DNA from: Apoda limacodes
Taxonomy: Eukaryota; Arthropoda; Insecta; Lepidoptera; Limacodidae
DNA: 64,000 nt
Direction of reading: 5' to 3'
NCBI GenBank assembly: GCA_946406115.1
Contig: OX291540.1
Coordinates: 10,164,563-10,228,562, forward strand
Part shown: piece after piece, positions 1 to 12,500 of the stretch
Layout: each line of letters starts with the position of its first letter
Position numbering within the stretch: the first letter of the stretch is position 1
Notes under the pieces: generated by a model
Told to the model about the DNA's origin: nothing
Database searches by the model: none
Seen by the model: the letters and a program-made list of their open reading frames with translations, nothing else
Made by a program: the position numbers and the translations under genes

Positions 1-110
1 TCAAACTATCTGCATGCCAAATTTAATCGTAATCGGTACAGCGGTTTAAGGGTGAAGAGGTTACAGACAAACAGACAGAGTTATTTCGCATTTATATTAG
101 GACATCAGCC
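1..110. repeat. Dispersed lepidopteran repeat, fragment
   Basis: The first 110 bases carry the phrases CGGTTTAAGGGTGAAGAGG and ACAGACAAACAGACAGAG followed by TTTCGCATTTATATTAG. These phrases mark one end of a short interspersed repeat common in moth genomes. Relatives occur near 15.5, 18.6, 19.1, 49.5 and 49.7 kb. The copy is cut by the window edge, and its class (SINE or MITE) is not settled. Confidence 0.5.
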
Positions 111-3100
111 AGTGTTTTACTCTAACCTCCACATAAATGAGTTTATTTATTCTACTGAATGCCAGCCTAGAGCAAATAGTGCAAGTGCATATAAATTTTT
201 TTAGCAAACAATCTTACATTGTAACAGCGCTTGCAAATTGTCCCCAAGGCTAGAGGAACGCGAGATCGAAATTGATAAACGAAGCGGCTATAATCAACCT
301 GGCGATGTAACATTTGGCGTTTTTACCCAACTACGGCTGTTATAATTATAACATACTATGTATGTAGGTATGAACTTCGTTCCCTCGTTTAGTAAAGATG
401 TTTTTAGTGTACAAGAAAAAAAGCAATTCGTCACTTAAAAGTAAAGAATAAAAACTTTTTAACAAAAAAACCAACCGGCTGTGTACCTAACAATTTATAA
501 CACACTTGACTTGCATGACACCAAATTCAGTCTGTGATTCAGATCAGATTTTTGGCAACAAGTAATTATTTTACCCTTTCAGTACATCTTTTTAAAACCA
601 GTTGTTTCATTTTAAAGTTTTTAAATTAAAGCGAGTACTTTTGAAACTTTCATAGAATAAAAAATATAAGCTTAAGCTAATCTAGTTTTAAAAAATTTGG
701 ATTGAAAGTATTTTAGCCTCGACTATCGTGATTTTAGATCATCAGATCACTTGAAATGCGTCAGTTGTGTGGGGTGTTACACATTTTTAAGGGTCCAGTA
801 GCCAAACTGCTAAAATATGATGGATGATATTGAGGAAAATATCTTATATATTTAAACAAGCAATTCTTCTACATATAAATATTTGCGTAAAATAAAAAGC
901 TATAATTGTGTCAATAAGCTCCTATTACACAAATTGAGATATATACTATTTGTTATCATATTTAGTAGGTGGGTACCTAACGCAAAAAGGATTAAAAAAG
1001 TGACCATAAGCTACTACTTTTTTTACTTGAACAATCAAATATTATTTTCAAGTAGTATTTGTTACTAACTATACCTGGTTACTGCAGGATAAGTAACAGG
1101 TTCTTCTGTTACTATGTAAGTATAGTATTATCTGATACGTTATATTATTATTTTTAAACTAACAATAACAATTATAATAATAAGTCAATAAATACACAAT
1201 AAAATAGAAGAACTATTTCGCACCTTTAAATTTATTGTTTTGAAAACAATGACAAAAAAAAAACATCATATCTTTGAAAAGAAGAAAATTGAATTGAGTA
1301 AGGTACATACAAAACAACTATTTAAATAAAAAAAACAAAAAGAAATACATAGAATTGTTAATAATTAGTAATAATAATTAAAAAGTCTTATTTTGTAAGC
1401 TATCAAAATAAGTATTTCAGCATTTTTAAAGTTATTTACTTTGTAATTCATTAATCTTAATTTGCTTACATTGGTCCGCTGGCATACATATTTCTTGACT
1501 AGGAATAGTTGTTGATGGATCCCCAAGGTACAATTCACAGTGCTCTCTTGAATTAGGATGTACATATACCTCCTCAAAAATATACTGCCCTGTATGTACC
1601 TACATTTTCAACAAAGTTGAACAAGCTATTTAACATAAGCAATTGGATCCATTTCGACCATGACCTGACTTCATATGACAGCATACGAACAATAGTTTCA
1701 TTAGTAAATTAGTCATGCGAAGCTTAGGCCAATTTTTAGCCGAAATTAACATTTGTAGCCAAAACTTAAATCCAAACTGTGGTCGGACACTAGTCGTAGG
1801 GCCTAATCTATATTATTCGTGAAGTATGTTCAATTGTTTAGGCAGAACGTCTGATATGTATAGAAATTTTGTCAACAAAAGACTATGAATTTTAAAATAA
1901 TATTAGATAATCACTTTTAATATTACTTTTCTCAACGCGATATCGAGAGTTGTATCGTGATAGTGATAATGAGACTTTGATGATAACAATTGACCCCGGC
2001 AGAGGTTAGTTTGTATGTCGTCAGTCGTCATTTGCTCTTTGGTTAGACGCACGTCTTGGCGTATTTCTATTTCGGTTCGTCGCATGTGAGTTTCATAATA
2101 TTTTTTTGGAACATAGGTACCTCCCTATTCAACAACTAAAAGTAGGATAATTTAGCTAACCATATCTTTTTAATATTTTGGTATAAGTGCCTATATATGT
2201 GTGTAAGGGCTTCAATACCGTAAAGGGGTTATTTAAAAAAACCGAACTTACACTACGAATAGGAGAACATCTTTTCATTTCCCCGACCACTTTAGTCCTG
2301 CGTGCCAGGGTGGTTAGCCAATTGCCGCATTAATGTTTCTGAATTCGAGTACATCAGACTCTAGAAATTGTGAAAAAAAGCTTTGCAAGTACGTCTTACC
2401 CTCGCAAATCCCGTTAAAGTACTTGCATACATTTTACTCCCGAATTTTCGAGTCTGACGTAGGTAGTCGAAACAGTTCCCAATAACGCCTGGACTGACGT
2501 GGCCCTGTCCCGTAAATCATAAACTTGTATTTTTCTTATTTAAATATATTATATGTGCACTGGCTGGTATTCTATAGATAGACTTACGTGTACCTATCTA
2601 TTTAGGAATGTTATGTTAAAGTTTGCGGTTACTAGCAAAACCTCTTCTGACATGGCGATGACGAGCCAGACACATATAGTTTTAGCTCTTAGTAGCTACA
2701 TGTTGCCCGTGACAATACAATAGGTACCTACCTATATCTTTGTGTCTGAGCTGTCATTGAATTATACATATATTTATGATGTATTTTAATGTAAATACAA
2801 AAAAGTATCATCACAAACAACCAACCAACTGCAAATAAGTAAATTATAGCAAAAAAAAAAAAATTTTTAACAACAAATTTACATTTTCTTTAGTTTTTTC
2901 CTTTATGTGTGCTACTTGGCATTGCTTCTTGCCCCATAGGCTGTATTTTGGCCGTATATTTTGTTATTGCGTTGACTTAGATGCTTGATTTTTATTACAG
3001 ATTCAAGGCACAATAGCCTTTAGTATTTGATATTAACTTTAACTTGATACCTTTACGCGTTCCCGAGAAAAAGGGTCTTGACACACGGTTGACTGACAGA

Positions 3101-3417
3101 CAGACAGACAGACGGTCAACTAAGTAATCCTATAAGGGTTATTTTTTTTCCTTTTGAGGTACGGAATTCTAAAAAAACGACTCACGCTTGACGTTTTCAA
3201 GTAGGCTGTGTCCTTCCCACGGACTATCTATCGTCCCTAAATATATGGTTAATCTCTCAATGTTGTCCATAATTTAAAAAATTGAGTTTCCCAAAATTAA
3301 AACAACTGTTAGTACGGAACCCTCGGTGCGTGGGGGCAGATACGTTAGATTAGTCCCATTTTATATATTATACTAAACCTTATTATATAACCTGATATAA
3401 AATCTTTTCTTTTGTAG
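111..3417. other. Non-coding flank and probable 5' intron of the reductase gene
   Basis: AT-rich sequence with no convincing coding region. The short open frames at 883-1068, 1365-1577 and 1903-2085 have no recognisable composition or homology. Positions 3035-3180 hold a small repeat with an ACAGACAGACAGACGG run and a GGTACGGAATTCT phrase. ACGGAACCCTCGG near 3315 is another dispersed-repeat end. Because 3406-3417 reads as a strong splice acceptor, at least the last part is probably an intron behind an upstream untranslated exon that I could not place. Confidence 0.5.
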
Positions 3418-3434
3418 CATCACTAAGCGCAGCT

Positions 3435-3501
3435 ATGAAAATTGGCTTTATCGGAGGTGGCAGATTGGCATTTGCGTTGGCCAATGGATTCATATCTGCA
3501 G
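3435..3501 (+). CDS. P5cr: P5cr exon 1 (coding part)
   Basis: Encodes residues 1-22 plus one base of codon 23, including the GFIGGGR dinucleotide-binding turn. The transcribed exon probably starts at 3418, after a TTTTCTTTTGTAG acceptor, leaving 17 untranslated bases before ATG. The donor is CAG|GTAAGG (phase 1). Confidence 0.9.
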
Positions 3502-6500
3502 GTAAGGATCTTGAATGAAATTATTATATAAATGGACTCAATGACAATAATAAATCAATAATGGAATCCTCAATATAACGTGTACATCGAAAGAATAGAA
3601 ACAATTCACCGTAAGTTTTTAAAATGTCAATGTTATAACCATAGTACGAGGCTAGATGACGCAGACAGCATATTCTTTCACTCTTTTTCACGGCCTACCC
3701 TTCTAAGCGAGGGTGATTTGGGCCATAGTCCCCACGCGGGCCCAGTGCGGATTGTGGACTTCACATTCGTCTTTTTTTTTGACTTATGCAGGTTTCCTCA
3801 CGATGTTTTCCTTCTCCGAAAAGCCAGTGGTGTGATTAAATAAATCGTGTACTTGAGAAATTAATAAAAGACTCAGTGGCACACGCAGGCCCCGGGGCTA
3901 GAACCTCCGCCACTTGGGACGTGATGTGAAAAGTAAACCACTCGGCCACCACAGAATTTAAGGGTAAAAAAGGGTTGACCATTATACATTTTTGTCATTT
4001 TATTTTCCTTTTTATGTAAAACGAATTTCAAAATTGGGTGTCTACAAAAATATGTTACCAAGATATTTTAAGAATGTACTGTAATGTTTCTAAGAAAAAA
4101 CTGCGATAAAACGGCCACTTTTAGCAGAAGTGTTTATAACAGGACAGGTTAAAGCAGTAGTGCCCTGTTACCGAATGCACCGGCTAGGTGCTCAGTAGGA
4201 GGAGAAAAGATAGAGGGAGTTCAAAGGCGAGTAAAGAAACACTTTTCAAGGGTAAGGCAGGTTATATTAGTATACTCTTTCATTATATAGTAACAGCTTT
4301 TAATGCACAAAATCCTAATCACATAGGGTGATTCGTAACACTTAAATATCTAGTTCACAGCTACCTAATTCACAATCATAAAGGACTACCTAAATAAATA
4401 GAAAGATAGCCAAACGCAAGCCTGCCTACACGGATTTTAAGTGTAGTTTTCAAAAGCTTTTATTAGGGAACTAGTACACTCAGGTCTCTTCGGCCTAGAG
4501 CCCGATTTGATGTCTTGCTCGCTGTGGGCACCCCTCAGGTCAGCACCGCCGTAGAAAGAAGACGCGGATGGGACTGATGTTACGTGGCCTAACAGGGTGT
4601 GGTGAGTAATGAATATGCCGCCCGTGGCAGGCACAAGGTAAGGCCGCACGTGGACGTAGCTCGCCAGTAGCTTCGGCGTAGAGCAGGTCGCCCCGTAGCC
4701 TTGGTGTGTAGTGATGTTTTAGATAGCACCACTACTGCACAGGCCGAAGTTTTGGAGTCAAGGAGACTCCGGACAGGCCGAGGATTTGGAGTTCAGTAGA
4801 CTCCGGCCTCCCACAGTATAAGGACAGCAAAGCAGCTGCGGTGCGCCGTCGGTAGAAGACAAACGTGCACCAGCCCACAGAGAAGTCTTCTCGCGGACCT
4901 CAGTTACGGCGTTGAGCCGTAGTAGAGTAATATATATACGTTGTATATATAAACTAAGAACCGTACGAGGACGGTTTTCTTTTATAGAAGAGAAGTGGAT
5001 ATGCAATTAATTTGCAGTTTAGAAGAAGATCGCACAGTTTACTATCCGTAAAAATAATTAGTAGTAGAATTTTTACAACCACGTCAAGCAGAACGTAAAG
5101 TAATCTGTTTTTGACTTACCGATGTCAAACATCTAGAGATTCTTTGATCTCTAAATTTAAATTACCACAGTGGTAATGGACCTAAGAGCGAATGTCCAGA
5201 AACTTCTATCGTTTCCTACATCATCCGGTCCTTTACCGGAGACGGACCACCGGAAACGGTCGTTCCGTTACAGTGTCCCCTCCCGTGTTTCAAAAATTTT
5301 CCATGAGACCAAGTCTCGTTGAAAATTTTTCTTCTGAAGACACTTTTCTTCAATGATAAGAGATGGCTGATGAGTATGTACAACTTCTGGTATCACTCAC
5401 TTTCATTCAAACAAACAGCAACATTCAAAATCCTTTCAAAGTTCGCTTTTAAATTGTCTGAAAGTCTCATCATGAACTTTCAGACCCTTACGTACGTTGG
5501 TGCTGAGCTACAATCGCCAGTCCACCAAGTGAACCCAAAATATTAATTTATAATTAGTCTCTTTGTTAAGTTTCAAAGACACTATTTAAATATTTACCGA
5601 CAGAGTTACGAGTAGCCTCTGTATTAACAACAAGTAGAATTAGTTGTTCTAAAGTTCAAAACTTCAGATTGCAGATTACGTTCATATTTGACATAAGCAT
5701 TATAGAGTAGTAGTATCTTATGTCAATGAACATTCTACCATAGATAGGTAAAATGATTGACAGGACAGTCAACCTTATTACAGCTTACGAGTCGCTGAAG
5801 AAGAAAATCAGACTTGACAGTTGTCAATCTGACAGCTGACCATTGTTTACAAACAAACCAAAGGTCAAGAGCGAATCGTTTTCACTTTACGTGAACACGT
5901 CTTTTCATCAAAAAAATCTTTTGCTCAATTAGCAACGCTTTGTAATGAGAAAATGAATGTGATGAATAACTATGTTATCCTAACCTAATATGAACTTTGT
6001 ACAAGTAAAACAATACTATAGTACAAATAACCATATAAATGACTAATGCCGGTAATTAAGATTAATTACCAATGCATTTAAAATCTTTTATATGCCAGCG
6101 GCCAATGTTTTTGTTATTCTCATCGACCAGTTCGTAAATTAGAGGAGATATTTTATTTACGACTTTGCAACGAGAAAACTTTTTAGCCAACTTAGCCGAA
6201 TGGAATTTATGTCCGACACTTTGGTTGTAACACCTTTTCCAGACATAGTCACCGACGTTGAATGACATGTCTCTACGACGTAAGTTGTAATAAGCAGCAT
6301 TACGCTCGTGGGCGTTCCACAACCTTTCCTGCACCTCGTCGAAGATAGGGGAAAGAAAACCAACGTTATCTGCGAACTCGTCCCTAGGAGACATAATGAC
6401 TTCGTTAGAATTTTCGTTGTTTTTATAGATAGAGCCACAAGATACCAGCTCTCTTCCGAACACCAAGAACGCCGGAGTGTATTTAGTAACCTCATTTACA

Positions 6501-9500
6501 GATGAGTTAATAGCGAACTGAATCTTGTGCATATTCACATCCCATGTTCTATGGTCTTCCTCCACGAAACATGCGACTGCCGTACCAATGGTCTTATTTG
6601 TCCGTTCAGTAGTATTCACTTGAGGAGTATAAGGAGTAGTAAAGTGAATTTTCGGAACATTGTACATTTTAAGCATGTCCACGAACTCAGTACTAGCGTA
6701 CTGGGGACCGTTATCCATGATAACCGTTTCAGGTACACCATACACAAGACAAACTAAGTTTTCCATGACATGATTTAAGACAGAAGAAGTTGCCTTTTTA
6801 ATAGGAAATAGGAGAGTGTATTTAGAGAAATGACACATCACTACCAAAATATACCGATTAAGCTTTCGAGATAAAGGCAATGGGCCTATTAAATCAGTTG
6901 TAATACACTAAAATGGTCTACAACATTGTTAAGGTTTACCCATTAAACCAATAGTTTTAGAGTTTTGATGTTTGTAAGCAAGACAAACATTACATTTTGC
7001 TATAAACTTAGCAACGTCAGGGTACATTCCATTCCAAAAATAACGTAGGCGTATTCTTTGGTAAGTTTTTTGTATCCCAAAATGAGCACAAGTGGGAGGA
7101 GAGTGATTTTCAGAAATCACTTGTTCTCTCACTTCGTTTGGTATGACTTCTTTCCAGTCATATTCAGAGCACAAAATAGAGTTAGTGCGACAATGTTTAT
7201 ACAATTTGCTATCCCTTATTAGGTATTGAGGATATGCACTAGGGTTAGCTTGAATATTAGCCTTAAGAGCATTATACCAGGCATCAGTAGACGATGTGCT
7301 GTTATAAGTGATTGCATTCACCATGTTAGCACGAGACAAGAAGTCAGGTATCACATTGTCGGAACCTTTTTTGTGGCAAATTTCAAAGTTAAATGCTGAC
7401 AACCTAATACACCAGCGAGCTAAACGACCGGTAGGATTGTCTAGTTTTAAAAACCATAACAACGATGAGTGGTCTGTGTAAACTTTGAACTTTTGGCCAT
7501 TGTCTAAGTAGTAAGACCAGTGTTCTAGAGCAGTAATTACACTAAGTAACTCACGTTCTGTTGTTGAGTAATTTTTCTGAGGAGCAGAGAGTGATTTACT
7601 TAAGAAAGCGATTGGTTTTTCAACACCATCTAATTCTTGTGTCAACATTGCACCAATCCCATGACTTGACGCGTCGCAGTGTACAGCGAACGGCTTAGAA
7701 AAGTCAGGACAAGATAGAATAGGTGACGAAATAAGGAGATCTTTTAAAGTTTTAAAAGCTTTGTCCGCCTCGTCATTCCAAGAGAATTTAGGCGTTCCTT
7801 TTTTAGTGGAAGTTAGCTTATTAAAAGGAGCAGCAATAGAACTAAAGTTCGGTATGAACCTCCTGTACCAGCTAGCAGTACCAAGGAATCTTTTTAAATC
7901 CTTTACAGAATTTGGGGGTTGGATTTTTAGAATAGAATCGACTTTATCGGGATCAGTATGTAGACCGTGTTTGTCAACTATGTAACCCAAGTATTTAAGC
8001 TGTTTACGAAAGAAACAAGACTTTTTAAAGTTTACTGTGATGTTGGCTGACACAATTTTGTCACATAATCTATTAAGTAGGCGAATATGGTCATCAAAAT
8101 TGTCTGTCACGAGAATTACGTCATCACAATACGTGAACACCTTGTTTTGAAGTTCTTGATCGCTATAGAAAAGGCGATCCATAAGACGCTGTTGGGTAGC
8201 ACCAGAATTAACCAGACCAAATGGCATTACGTTAAAAACGAAGCTGTTTCTACCCGGAACTTGAAAACAAGTCTTGATTTTGTCCTCTTTTCTCAAAGGA
8301 ACATTCCAGTAGGCCTTCGCAATATCAACAGAAGATAGATATTTAGCATCCCGAAGACTATCTAGAATCTCAGAAATCAAAGGTGGATTATAAGCATCTT
8401 TGACAGTTACAGAGTTTAGTTTTCGACTATCGATACAGAACCTCCACTGACCATCTTTTTTAGGAGTGATAATCACTGGGCTACGCCATGGACTTTCACC
8501 AGGCTCGATGACACCAAGTTCTAGCATCTTATCAATCTCAACATTAAGAGCTTTGACTTTTTCAGGAGATAGTCTATAGCATTTTTGTTGGACTGGAGGA
8601 CTATCGCCAGTATCAATACAATGCTCGATAAGTTGAGTCCTACCAAAGGGTTGACGTTCATCAGATATTTTGTGGAATCGATCTATGATTGCATCCGCAG
8701 TAATCTTTTGAACCTCACTCAACTCATCATAGTGAGAAAGTTTCGTATCAGAAGATACGTTCGCAACAAAAGGAAATTTAGTATCCAAATGCACTAAGTT
8801 AGCGTTTATGCAAGAAGGCATAATTTGGAAAGCTTTCCAGAAGTCAACACCTAGTAGTAGAGACTGCTTAACTTCTGGTATAACGTAAAAAGTTAAAAGC
8901 TTTCGAATTCCATTGAATTCGACAGGTAATTCAATCGATCCGATAGAAGACAATTTTGTTCCGATTGCTACGGAACACTGAATGTTATCGCAACGATTTA
9001 CACTTAACCCATTCTCGCAGAGTACGAGATGTGAATTATTGCCTAAAATAGAGATTGCGCTACCGCTATCTAACAAACCACATAAAGTAAGATTATGTAC
9101 AGAGATATTTACATAAGGACGTACAAAATCATTTTCTTTAAAGAGAACCGAATCGACTTTGTACGATTTCGAAAAGATTTTTACCGTTTTAAGCCATGCA
9201 TCCCACTCGCCTTTATCAAAGAAGTTGATATGTTGAGTGACAGATTGCATACAAGATTTCGAATTTTTGTGTGTACTATCTTTAGCACAAAAATCGATTT
9301 TCTTAGGGATCAACCTTTCATTTTTCAAGTTTGATAAACCATTCTTTGAAAAGTGATTTGGCTTAAAATCAGTATTAGAGGTATGGTTCTCTCTTACAAG
9401 TTTTTTGGATTTGAACCTTTAGTAAAAGTGACCTTTTTTCCACCAGTTTGTGGTTTAAAAAGGTTGTACTTTCGAGCAGATCTAGATGCACTAATTGTCG

Positions 9501-12500
9501 AAGTAGGAGAACAATTAGGACAGTCGATCACACGTACGCCTCTACGGCCACAGCCGAAACATACAATGTCACGAGAGTTACATTGTAACGTAGTGTGCGA
9601 TTCAGAGTTACATCTAAAACATAGGTTTCTCTTGTCAGTTTTAGGAGTAGACTGTACAAGACTAACCTTGTTTTCTATAGAAGTAGAAAGAATATTATTA
9701 TTAGAAGTATTAAGAGAGCTAGTGCTAGGAATAGAAGTATTCATCGCAATAGACGTTTCTAACCATTTACAAGCTTCAAACAAAGAATCAATTGAAACAA
9801 CGTCCGATTGTCGCAACTGTATTGCAAAATTAGGGATTAAGTTTCTGCGCAAAATAGAAACAATCTCTGATTCTGACATTGGGGACCTAAGTTTTCTGCA
9901 AAGAGTTTGCACCTCAGTTATAAAAATTATGGCCTTTTCATTAGATTTTTGTTTTCTGGCCTCAATTTTTTTTCTTAATAAATAGTCAGCATCAGGAACC
10001 TCAAAATCCTTAAGAAAATCGGTTTTAAATAAATTCCAATTTATTAATACATCTTTTTTGTTACGGAACCATTCGAGTGCTGGACCGCTCAACATTTCAA
10101 ACAAAAGTGAATACAATTTGTCATCCGAAACAGACTTAAATGAAGCCATTTCAGTAACGTTTCTTAAGAATTCAATTGGACAAGATTGACCATCGTATTT
10201 GAACTTTTTAAAATCTAGAAGAGGAGAGCGTTCAATTACAACTATTTTTTCAGTATTAGTAGGAGAAGAAATACAAGGCTTAGGATCAACATTTTCGACA
10301 ATGCCCTTGCAAAAATTCAAATAACTTTGAGAAATCTTTGTATAGTCTGACGAAAGGTCTGAAAACTTATCTATAAGAGATTCCTCCTCATCCTCGTCAA
10401 TATTGATCCTAGAAAATCTAAGCATTAAGTGCTGAAAAATAGCTTCAAGATCAGCTTTAGATACAATTCCACTAGAAATTGTTAAATCAACTTTGGCTTT
10501 CCAGATTTTAAGCAATTTAGATATCTGATCGATATCTTCGCCACATTCCAATGGGCTTAGATCAGAAACAACAGTAGTAGAAGGTAGTTTTTCGTACTGA
10601 TCGCGCATCAGATCGATTTTAGAAGCAGGTTCTACACCTCTGAGTAGCAACTCATACTGTAGAGCCTTTTTAGGCAGAAACCTAATTAAATCGCCTGCCA
10701 TCTGGAATGCCTCTGTTACACAAAGATATTATCAGATAGATTAGGTTTAGTAGTAGTAATCAGTTAAATACAATGAAATAATAAGCAAAAGACGTTAGTA
10801 ACCTAGTATATGGTACTCGGCTTACCACCGACACGTTCTATAGAAATTATTAACACCTTACCTAGGGTTAGATATACAATGAATGAGTATACCGCTATGC
10901 TAAAATACAATTTCATAAGAAGCTGAAAAAAATAAGGATTAGACACCCTAAAATCTCTGAACCTTGCCTTGAAAAATCTCTTTACTTTAAAGAAAGTAGA
11001 ATACCTCTAAAACCCACGTGAAAGGGCGCCACTATAACAGGACAGGTTAAAGCAGTAGTGCCCTGTTACCGAATGCACCGGCTAGGTGCTCAGTAGGAGG
11101 AGAAAAGATAGAGGGAGTTCAAAGGCGAGTAAAGAAACACTTTTCAAGGGTAAGGCAGGTTATATTAGTATACTCTTTCATTATATAGTAACAGCTTTTA
11201 ATGCACAAAATCCTAATCACATAGGGTGATTCGTAACACTTAAATATCTAGTTCACAGCTACCTAATTCACAATCATAAAGGACTACCTAAATAAATAGA
11301 AAGATAGCCAAACGCAAGCCTGCCTACACGGATTTTAAGTGTAGTTTTCAAAAGCTTTTATTAGGGAACTAGTACACTCAGGTCTCTTCGGCCTAGAGCC
11401 CGATTTGATGTCTTGCTCGCTGTGGGCACCCCTCAGGCCAGCACCGCCGTAGAAAGAAGACGCGGATGGGACTGATGTTACGTGGCCTAACAGGGTGTGG
11501 TGAGTAATGAATATGCCGCCCGTGGCAGGCACAAGGTAAGGCCGCACGTGGACGTAGCTCGCCAGTAGCTTCGGCGTAGAGCAGGTCGCCCCGTAGCCTT
11601 GGTGTGTAGTGATGTTTTAGATAGCACCACTACTGCACAGGCCGAAGTTTTGGAGTCAAGGAGACTCCGGACAGGCCGAGGATTTGGAGTTCAGTAGACT
11701 CCGGCCTCCCACAGTATAAGGACAGCAAAGCAGCTGCGGTGCGCCGTCGGTAGAAGACAAACGTGCACCAGCCCACAGAGAAGTCTTCTCGCGGACCTCA
11801 GTTACGGCGTTGAGCCGTAGTAGAGTAATATATATACGTTGTATATATAAACTAAGAACCGTACGAGGACGGTTTTCTTTTATAGAAGAGAAGTGGATAT
11901 GCAATTAATTTGCAGTTTAGAAGAAGATCACACAGTTTACTATCCGTAAAAATAATTAGTAGTAGAATTTTTACAACCACGTCAAGCAGAACGTAAAGTA
12001 ATCTGTTTTTGACTTACCGATGTCAAACATCTAGAGATTCTTTGATCTCTAAATTTAAATTACCACAGTGGTAATGGACCTAAGAGCGAATGTCCAGAAA
12101 CTTCTATCGTTTCCTACATCATCCGGTCCTTTACCGGAGACGGACCACCGGAAACGGTCGTTCCGTTACATGTTATCTACAACTCACAGTTTTATCCTAG
12201 AAACAGTACCAGACGTTCATAAAATAGCTTACAACTGGTTACATATTTCTCGAGAAGCACAATTTTAAAATTTGCATTGCACAAAGAGGAAAATAAAAAT
12301 ATCAATTGGCGAAGCTAGTGGACGTCAGGAACCATCAAGCGGTAGGTACAAGAAGCTTATGTAGTGACATCCATATATATGTCGCAGCCATCTGGTTAAA
12401 TTAGCCAGTTAATTGTGCGCCTAGGCAGATCGTTAAGTATGGAAAAGAAATTATCATATAACTGAACGGATTATTATATGAGACTTGGCTAGAACGCTCT

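Larger units (their letters stand above)
4135..12170 (-). mobile_element. Ty3/Gypsy-type LTR retrotransposon, recent insertion
   Basis: An 8.0-kb element reading on the minus strand inside P5cr intron 1. Both LTRs are 1138 bp and differ at only two positions I could find (4540 region T/C, and 5031 region G/A). TGTT flanks it on both sides (4131-4134 and 12171-12174), a 4-bp target duplication as expected for this group. Order from the 5' LTR: primer-binding site, leader, gag, -1 frameshift site, protease-RT-RNase H-integrase. There is no envelope-like frame. Integrase is damaged by two in-frame stops and a missing first catalytic residue, so this copy is probably unable to move on its own despite its youth. 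The antisense orientation avoids placing its poly(A) signal in the P5cr transcript. Confidence 0.92.

Noticed and set aside
2340..2460. Short inverted similarity GAATTCGAGT / TTTCGAGTCTGACG
   Set aside because: Too short and imperfect to support a transposon end or structure.
4437..5006. Frames of 70 and 82 codons, repeated at 11335-11904
   Set aside because: They occur identically in both LTRs and are non-coding LTR sequence.
5319..5546. 75-codon + strand frame inside the LTR element
   Set aside because: It lies antisense in the 3' non-coding part of the retrotransposon and resembles no protein.
6157..6757. Other frames overlapping the integrase
   Set aside because: Shadows of the 6062-6880 frame in other phases.
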